DNA of 11,334 bases from an uncultured Alistipes sp. GTDB lineage: Bacteria; Bacteroidota; Bacteroidia; Bacteroidales; Rikenellaceae. The position numbers and the translations under genes are program-made. Of this stretch, positions 6,786 to 11,334 are shown piece by piece. The stretch covers positions 1-11,334 of the forward strand of contig CAJGDC010000054.1 of NCBI GenBank assembly GCA_904502005.1. Direction: 5' to 3'. Position 1 is the stretch's first letter, and each line of letters starts with the position of its first letter. Under the pieces are notes generated by a model that was given only the letters and a program-made list of their open reading frames with translations, ran no database searches and was not told the origin of the DNA.

Positions 6786-7634
6786 CTATTGCTTCATCTT
6801 GCGATATCTTGCTCTTACCTTTGTCGGGGTGTCGCCCAAATATTTCTTACAGTACTCTCCAAGGTGGCTTGACGATGAGAAACCATACTTCTTAGAGATA
6901 TGATATATAGGCGCATCACTCTCAACAAGGTCGGCAAGAATCTCATCCTTACGCTGAATCTGCATCCACACGCCCGGAGTATATCCAGGATAGTGGCGGC
7001 GGAAAACCACGTTGAAAGTATTGATGTCGTAGCCGCACAGCTCTGCCAGATGGTTAAGATTGCGAGCCTTCACTCTATTACCCTCGACCATTGTACGGAA
7101 CGACACCGCATGGTCAAAAAGGTTAAAGAATAGGTTGGAAAGCACCTCAACATCGTAGTAGAAACGGAAGACAACAAAGAGCAACTCTATCATTGAGTGG
7201 TGCATATGAGCACATGGCACATCATCTTTCAAAAATCCAATAAGCAGTGATAGGAACTCATCGAGCTGCTTATTGATAGGCACTGGCTCAAATTTATACT
7301 GGAAATCGCGCTGCGCCTTAGAGAATTGCAGCAACGAAGCCACATCACACGCTGCACCTGGGCGCGCAAAGTGTGCAATAACAATCTGCAGGTCACTCTT
7401 AGCCTCAATTGCATAGTGCCCACAATTATAACAGAAGAAAAACGAACCTTTATTAACCTCAAGACCATTGCACTCTTCTGAATTAAGAGTGAGCTTACCT
7501 GAAATTACAAAGACAAGATGATTTAGTTCACCAGCCTCTATTAAAAACGACTCACCTGCCCTATAATTATATAGGTGAAATCCTGAAAAAGGCTCCTTTG
7601 CCGATGGGCATGACTTTGGACACGACTGTCTCAT
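6786..7634 (-). CDS. AraC-family transcriptional regulator
   Basis: This 282-aa protein has a cupin-like N-terminal region (about 15-95, beta-rich, including LVFVISGKLTLN at 40-51), a helical middle, and a C-terminal AraC-type double helix-turn-helix. HTH 1 is about LNHLAELCGYDINTFNVVFR (193-212). HTH 2 is about IYHISKKYGFSSSSHLGEYC (243-262), followed by the conserved KKYLGDTPTKVRARYR tail (263-278). The N-terminal region probably binds a small ligand or dimerises; the ligand is unknown. It is rich in Cys, with CPKSC at 5-9 and CYNC at 68-71. The gene has its own promoter and terminator. It is divergent from the small-protein/Ca2+/phosphate transporter operon, across a region containing direct repeats, so it may control itself, that operon, or both. 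Confidence 0.9.
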   Translation of the reverse strand: MRQSCPKSCPSAKEPFSGFHLYNYRAGESFLIEAGELNHLVFVISGKLTLNSEECNGLEVNKGSFFFCYNCGHYAIEAKSDLQIVIAHFARPGAACDVASLLQFSKAQRDFQYKFEPVPINKQLDEFLSLLIGFLKDDVPCAHMHHSMIELLFVVFRFYYDVEVLSNLFFNLFDHAVSFRTMVEGNRVKARNLNHLAELCGYDINTFNVVFRRHYPGYTPGVWMQIQRKDEILADLVESDAPIYHISKKYGFSSSSHLGEYCKKYLGDTPTKVRARYRKMKQ

Positions 7635-7711
7635 AAATGCTCTATATTTATATAGTTAATCTAATAGCGCAAATCACACTATTATTTTTCCTCATATCAT
7701 ATTTACATCTG

Positions 7712-7742
7712 CAAAGATAATAACATTTTCCGAAATATCAAA
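7712..7742 (-). promoter_or_regulatory. Bacteroidota-type promoter of the AraC-family gene
   Basis: On the minus strand TTTG (complement of 7739-7742) is followed after 19 nt by TATCTTTG (complement of 7712-7719). Predicted transcription start is near 7704-7708, giving a leader of about 70 nt before the ATG at 7634. Confidence 0.85.
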
Positions 7743-7769
7743 TATTTTCATAACAAAATTATAATTATT

Positions 7770-7811
7770 TTTATATCGATTTCATCTTTTGCGATATTTA
7801 TATCAATTTCA
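7770..7811. repeat. direct repeat TTTATATC[G/A]ATTTCA, candidate regulator sites
   Basis: Two 15-nt copies, at 7770-7784 and 7797-7811, differ at one base and are 27 nt apart start to start. Looser ATATC-containing relatives occur at 7694 and 7735. They lie just upstream of the AraC-gene promoter and about 70-110 bp upstream of the divergent -7 box. AraC-family proteins often bind direct repeats, so these are candidate sites for the neighbouring regulator. In such AT-rich DNA, chance similarity is possible. Confidence 0.4.
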
Positions 7812-7827
7812 CAAGCAGAGAGCACAA

Positions 7828-7846
7828 ATTTAACAAATTGTTAAAT
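7828..7846. promoter_or_regulatory. 19-bp perfect palindrome, candidate operator
   Basis: ATTTAACAA (7828-7836), a central A and TTGTTAAAT (7838-7846) form a perfect 9-bp-arm palindrome. It sits about 35 bp upstream of the -7 box at 7882-7889, a position from which a dimeric regulator could affect the plus-strand operon. No regulator can be assigned. Confidence 0.45.
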
Positions 7847-7881
7847 CTCAATTTACCCTATACAATCAACGCTATATTTTG

Positions 7882-7889
7882 TATCTTTG
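7882..7889 (+). promoter_or_regulatory. -7 box for the small protein and probably the transporter operon
   Basis: TATCTTTG matches the Bacteroidota -7 box exactly. There is no TTTG at the expected -33 position, so it may need an activator. Transcription would begin around 7893-7895, only a few nucleotides before the ATG at 7898, so the mRNA would be nearly leaderless. Confidence 0.6.
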
Positions 7890-7897
7890 CACTTGAA

Positions 7898-8245
7898 ATG
7901 AGAGACACTCTGAACATACTCGGATTGTTGCTTTTCATATCCGTAATCTTTGCACTGGGCAACTGCACAGAGCAACAGGAGCAGTTTTTCCATGTCGCAG
8001 AGCAACTACAATCCCAGATTGGTGACCAATCTCCATTTGCACCGCTGAACACAATTTCAAGCAGGCAAAGTTCAACTGTTCCTACTGCACGTCGTATATA
8101 TTCATCACACAGACACTGCAAGGCGCACGTTTCTACAGCAACGCCACATCTGTCAACAACTCTATTTGAGAAAGATTTTATCCATAAACCGACAGTACGA
8201 CCATCTCTGAGTTTAGTGTTTAGATTGCACAATATTAGGGTATAG
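7898..8245 (+). CDS. small predicted exported protein or lipoprotein, unknown function
   Basis: I do not recognise this 115-aa protein. The ATG at 7898 is chosen over an in-frame ATG at 7838, because the -7 box lies at 7882-7889 and the 7898 start gives a proper signal sequence. MRDTLN is followed by a hydrophobic core (about 7-20) and then ALGN-Cys23, a loose lipobox. The mature part is hydrophilic, rich in Ser, Thr, His and Arg, with no known domain. Its C-terminus RPSLSLVFRLHNIRV is more hydrophobic. Cys23 and Cys74 are the only cysteines. A frame of similar size (7858-8301) exists on the opposite strand but lacks a promoter. The Ca2+ exchanger gene begins 58 nt downstream without a strong terminator between, so they may share a transcript. 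Confidence 0.5.
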   Translation: MRDTLNILGLLLFISVIFALGNCTEQQEQFFHVAEQLQSQIGDQSPFAPLNTISSRQSSTVPTARRIYSSHRHCKAHVSTATPHLSTTLFEKDFIHKPTVRPSLSLVFRLHNIRV

Positions 8246-8303
8246 ACTTTGCACCCCTCTATTTCGTCAATCAAACACAAATAAAACATAAACTCAAACA
8301 AAC

Positions 8304-9260
8304 ATGGATTATATTATACTTATCATTGCCCTTGTGGCAGTGGTCTATGGTGCCGATAATTTGGTTAGCGGCTCGGCAGACATTGCACGTAGATTCAAAA
8401 TCTCCGACTTTGTTATTGGAGCTATTATTGTAGGCGTCGGAACCTCCTTTCCCGAGCTAATTGTCAGCTGCATGGGAGCACTTGAGGGCAAGGTTGATGT
8501 TGCCGTAGGAAATGTCGTAGGCTCAAATATCTTCAACATCTTAGGAATTTTGGGCATCACCGCCCTACTACATCCAGTAGCCGTAAAGAGTGAGAACAAC
8601 CGCTTTGAACTACCTCTCTGCATCGGCATCTCGATTCTTGCCACCCTACTCGCCTTCAACTTCTTCTGTAACGATAAGATTATTATCGGCAGAGGTGACG
8701 GATTGATACTTTTGGCGATATTTGCCACCTACATTTATATATCTTTCCTACGCGACCGTAAGAAGAGTAAAATCAGCCCAAACACACTCCAAACAACACC
8801 AGCACCGCAGAGCCTAACAAAAGCGGTTCTGCGCACAATTATCGGTTTGGCAATTCTTATAACCGGATGCGACTTCTTTGTCGATAGTGCCGTTAATATT
8901 GCAACTGCATGGGGAGTAAATGAGGCATTTATCTCTATAACCCTTATCGCATGTGGCACTTCACTACCCGAGCTTGCTGCCTCAGTTGCTGCCGCGGCAA
9001 AACGCAATACCGAGTTGGCTCTTGGCAATGTTGTTGGCTCAAACATCTTCAACCTCGCCTTTATTTTAGGCGTCAGCTCGCAAATCACACCACTCTCTGG
9101 AAGCGGCATCACCATTGTCGATTATGCTGTGATGATTGGTGCATCCATTCTACTCTTAATCTTCAGCCTAAACAACAGGATTTCTCGCACTGAAGGTGCA
9201 ATTATGCTGACAAGCTTTGTAGCATACAATATATATTTAATATACACACAAACTATCTAA
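8304..9260 (+). CDS. CaCA-family Na+(or H+)/Ca2+ exchanger, YrbG-like
   Basis: This 318-aa inner-membrane antiporter has about ten transmembrane segments in two inverted halves, the normal layout of bacterial CaCA exchangers. Both alpha-repeats are intact. Repeat 1 has GVGTSFPELIVS (44-55) and GNVVGSNIFN (69-78); repeat 2 has ACGTSLPELAAS (216-227) and GNVVGSNIFN (241-250). The Glu of each G-T-S-x-P-E motif (Glu51 and Glu223) is the expected cation ligand. A hydrophilic loop (about 150-172) joins the halves. It most likely expels Ca2+ in exchange for Na+ or H+; which ion cannot be read from sequence. The Na+/phosphate cotransporter gene starts 3 nt after its stop, so the two are one operon. 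Confidence 0.93.
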   Translation: MDYIILIIALVAVVYGADNLVSGSADIARRFKISDFVIGAIIVGVGTSFPELIVSCMGALEGKVDVAVGNVVGSNIFNILGILGITALLHPVAVKSENNRFELPLCIGISILATLLAFNFFCNDKIIIGRGDGLILLAIFATYIYISFLRDRKKSKISPNTLQTTPAPQSLTKAVLRTIIGLAILITGCDFFVDSAVNIATAWGVNEAFISITLIACGTSLPELAASVAAAAKRNTELALGNVVGSNIFNLAFILGVSSQITPLSGSGITIVDYAVMIGASILLLIFSLNNRISRTEGAIMLTSFVAYNIYLIYTQTI

Positions 9261-9263
9261 ACT

Positions 9264-10982
9264 ATGTTTTTACAACTTTTAACCCTTCTCGGAGCGTTAG
9301 GCATGTTCCTCTATGGAATGAATATGATGAGCTCCGGACTTCAAAAAGCAGCTGGTAATCGCCTGCGCAAACTTCTTGGTGCCATGACCTCAAGCCCCTT
9401 TAAGGGGGTAATGACAGGTCTTACGATCACCTCTATCATCCAATCTTCAAGCGCTACGACCGTTATGGTTGTAGGCTTTGTAAATGCAGCGTTACTAACT
9501 CTAAATCAGGCTATTGGCGTGATTATGGGTGCCAATATCGGTACTACAGTCACTGCATGGCTCGTATCTCTGCTCGGCTTCAAGGCTGACATATCTATCT
9601 TTGCCGTGCCACTGATGGCTATCGGTTTTGTGTTGAGCATCGCAAAGAGTGAGAAGTATAGAAACATCAGCGAGTTTATCATCGGATTCTCGCTACTCTT
9701 CCTCGGACTGTCACTTATGAAAAACTCTGTGCCTGACCTACGCGAGACCCCAGAGATTCTGAGCTTTATACAGCAGTGGACAGGCTACGGCTTTGGCTCG
9801 GTGATTATCTTCCTTATCTTTGGTACACTGCTCACCCTCGTGCTCCAGTCATCAAGTGCAACAATGGCGCTAACCCTTATTATGATGAGCATGGGTTGGA
9901 TTCCATTTGACATGGCAGCGGCTATGGTGCTTGGCGAGAATATCGGTACAACCATTACCGCAAATATCGCCGCAGCTGTTGGTAATCCAAATGCCCGTCG
10001 TGCAGCCCTCGCCCACACATTCTTCAATGTCTTTGGTGTAATCTGGGCGCTCATTCTCTACCGCCCATTCCTATCGCTTATTGGCACAATAATCACATGG
10101 TTGGGCTATCCAAATCCAACTCTGATAGACTACTCTGCGGGTATTGAGGCTGGCTCTGTTGAATCTACAGCAGCACTTTACGGAGTCTCAATGCTCCACA
10201 CACTATTTAACACATTCAATACCCTAATCCTTATCTGGTTTATCCCTCTCATCGTGCGTTTTGTCACCTGGGCAATCAAGAACAAACCAGAGGATGAGGA
10301 GCAGACAGTACGTCTTAAGTATATCAATGCCGGTCCAATGGGCACTGCAGAGCTTGCTCTTGGCGAGGCAAAGAATGAGATTGTCCACTTTGCCCAGATT
10401 TGTCGCAACGGCTTGGGGTATATTCGTTCTGCCGTCAACGCAGCTAAGGAGGATGAATTTGAGGTATACCGCAAGAAACTTGTTAAATATGAGGAGATTG
10501 CCGATAGAATAGAGTATGAGATTGCGACATTCCTCAACTCCCTGCCACAGGATAGTATCAGCGAAGAGACTCGCCACAAGGTGAAGTCTATGTACAAAAT
10601 TATCGGTGAACTTGAGAGCCTTGGCGACTCTGGTGAGAGCATTAGCCGCATAATCTCTCGCCGAAATATCCACAACAAGAGCTTTTCGGAGCAACAGATT
10701 GAGAAGATTAACACCATGCTAAGCCTTGTCGACCACGCCTACGGCATTATGATTGACAACTTGCAGAGTTCAGAGAACAGCATGGCAAACCTTCGCCGTG
10801 CTGTAGATTGCGAGATTGAGATAAACGAGATGCGAAACTCTCTTCGCGAGGCGGAGATTCTGAAGATAGAGCAGAACGACGCCGAATATCAGAGCAGCGT
10901 CTACTACCTAGACCTTATCTCCGAAATTGAACGCATGGGTGATTTTATGATTAACATCTCCGAGGCATTGCAAAGCAAATAG
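9264..10982 (+). CDS. Na+/phosphate cotransporter with PhoU-like tail (NptA/YjbB family)
   Basis: This 572-aa protein belongs to the Na/Pi-cotransporter II family. Two PF02690-type repeats carry the signature pairs TSIIQSSSATT (56-66) with GANIGTT (89-95), and TLVLQSSSAT (191-200) with GENIGTT (224-230). About eight to ten membrane segments run to residue ~335. The cytoplasmic C-terminal part (about 355-570) is helical and PhoU-like, with metal-site motifs ELESLGDSGESISRII (449-464) and EIERMGDFMINISEAL (554-569). It should move phosphate with Na+. E. coli YjbB of this type is reported to export phosphate, so direction is uncertain. The 3-nt gap to the Ca2+ exchanger gene indicates tight co-translation. 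Confidence 0.93.
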   Translation: MFLQLLTLLGALGMFLYGMNMMSSGLQKAAGNRLRKLLGAMTSSPFKGVMTGLTITSIIQSSSATTVMVVGFVNAALLTLNQAIGVIMGANIGTTVTAWLVSLLGFKADISIFAVPLMAIGFVLSIAKSEKYRNISEFIIGFSLLFLGLSLMKNSVPDLRETPEILSFIQQWTGYGFGSVIIFLIFGTLLTLVLQSSSATMALTLIMMSMGWIPFDMAAAMVLGENIGTTITANIAAAVGNPNARRAALAHTFFNVFGVIWALILYRPFLSLIGTIITWLGYPNPTLIDYSAGIEAGSVESTAALYGVSMLHTLFNTFNTLILIWFIPLIVRFVTWAIKNKPEDEEQTVRLKYINAGPMGTAELALGEAKNEIVHFAQICRNGLGYIRSAVNAAKEDEFEVYRKKLVKYEEIADRIEYEIATFLNSLPQDSISEETRHKVKSMYKIIGELESLGDSGESISRIISRRNIHNKSFSEQQIEKINTMLSLVDHAYGIMIDNLQSSENSMANLRRAVDCEIEINEMRNSLREAEILKIEQNDAEYQSSVYYLDLISEIERMGDFMINISEALQSK

Positions 10983-11059
10983 TATATGACCCCATAAAAA
11001 ACTAAGGCTGGCGAAATTGGCAACCATTATTTTATTTTAACTGATTGATTTTCAGTGTT

Positions 11060-11075
11060 AGTTTTTGCAAAAACT
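11060..11075. repeat. 16-bp perfect palindrome
   Basis: AGTTTTTGCAAAAACT reads the same on both strands. It lies between the phosphate transporter stop and the large terminator. The palindrome has no loop nucleotides, so it is a poor RNA hairpin and fits a dimer-binding site better. The rest of 10983-11123 shows no gene or RNA that I can support. Confidence 0.4.
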
Positions 11076-11123
11076 GCAAAATGCTGAACGCAAACATCTT
11101 TCGCTGATGCGATATGTATAAAC

Positions 11124-11173
11124 AAAATTGGTGCGTGACGGGACTACATCGTTCCCTACACGCACCAATTTTT
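11124..11173. terminator. bidirectional intrinsic terminator
   Basis: A perfect 13-bp stem, AAAATTGGTGCGT (11124-11136) with ACGCACCAATTTT (11160-11172), carries an inner GGGA/TCCC helix. It is flanked by T-runs in both directions (TTTTT on the plus strand, TTTT on the minus strand). It separates the plus-strand transporter operon from the convergent minus-strand gene that ends at 11191. Confidence 0.85.
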
Positions 11174-11190
11174 GTGTATAGACTATTCTC

Positions 11191-11334
11191 TTACTTCTTA
11201 CTAAGTGAAAGAATCACAGTGAAAGTCTCGAAGGTCTCCATAAACTCCTTCTCCAACTCGGCAATCTGTGCCTCGCTGAACTTCTTACCCTCGTTCTGCT
11301 CCTCTATAATGCTTACAAAGCCACCAATCCACGC
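11191..11334 (-). CDS. C-terminal 47 codons of an unknown protein (cut by window edge)
   Basis: The minus strand is open from the window end to a TAA stop at 11191-11193. The visible part begins AWIGGFVSIIEEQNEG, continues as a charged helical stretch rich in Glu and Lys (FSEAQIAELEKEFMETFE), and ends FTVILSLSKK. The codon use resembles the neighbours. It is followed 18 nt downstream by the bidirectional terminator, as expected for a real gene end. I do not recognise the family, and the start lies outside the window. Confidence 0.7.
   Translation of the reverse strand, partial: AWIGGFVSIIEEQNEGKKFSEAQIAELEKEFMETFETFTVILSLSKK

Noticed and set aside
8225..8252. Separate promoter for the Ca2+ exchanger gene
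   Set aside because: The sequence TAGACTTTG near 8243-8251 has a one-base-longer spacer than TAnnTTTG and no well-spaced -33 box, so it is too weak to call.
7858..8301. Minus-strand frame of 147 codons opposite the small exported protein
   Set aside because: It has no -7 box upstream and no signal or domain, whereas the plus-strand frame starts just after an exact -7 box and has a signal sequence. Not fully excluded.
10178..10717. Minus-strand frames of 179 and 156 codons within the phosphate transporter gene
   Set aside because: They are shadows of the PhoU-like coding region, whose family motifs are clear on the plus strand.

Overview
The window looks like a chromosomal segment of a member of the Bacteroidota, most likely order Bacteroidales. 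Several genes sit behind the sigma-ABfr-type promoter of that phylum: six exact TATCTTTG -7 boxes, three of them with a TTTG -33 box 19-20 bp upstream. Shine-Dalgarno sites are largely absent. The protein families present (a LytTR regulator with a four-TM LytS-type kinase, a standalone HsdR_N-like protein, a GH2-like secreted protein) also fit. I cannot name a genus.

Layout. Positions 1-160 hold no convincing gene but contain repeated TTTGTC/GACAAA hexamers. A minus-strand tRNA-Lys(CUU) follows, with a good promoter upstream and an intrinsic terminator downstream. Next is a minus-strand exported protein with a GH2-like fold that appears to have lost its catalytic glutamate. Divergent from it is a plus-strand single-domain PD-(D/E)XK-like protein. 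The two face each other across a 19-bp perfect inverted repeat whose arms are both -7 promoter boxes. A minus-strand block then reads, in transcription order, plsY (acyl-phosphate:glycerol-3-phosphate acyltransferase), an AMP-forming acyl-CoA synthetase, an intrinsic terminator, a LytS/YehU-type histidine kinase and its LytTR response regulator. A minus-strand AraC-family regulator lies at 6786-7634 with its own promoter and terminator.

From about 7882 the plus strand carries a small predicted exported protein or lipoprotein, a CaCA-family cation/Ca2+ exchanger and a Na+/phosphate cotransporter with a PhoU-like tail. The two transporters are 3 nt apart, so they are almost certainly one operon. 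They suggest linked Ca2+ and phosphate handling driven by the sodium gradient. A large bidirectional terminator at about 11124-11173 separates this operon from a minus-strand gene of which only the last 47 codons are in the window.

Most of the genes are ordinary housekeeping or regulatory types. The least explained points are the terminator and start-codon hairpin directly in front of the kinase/regulator pair, the catalytically degenerate GH2-like protein, the palindromic divergent promoter, the small protein ahead of the Ca2+/phosphate transporters, and the repeats in the AraC/transporter intergenic region. I found no CRISPR array, insertion sequence or complete mobile element.
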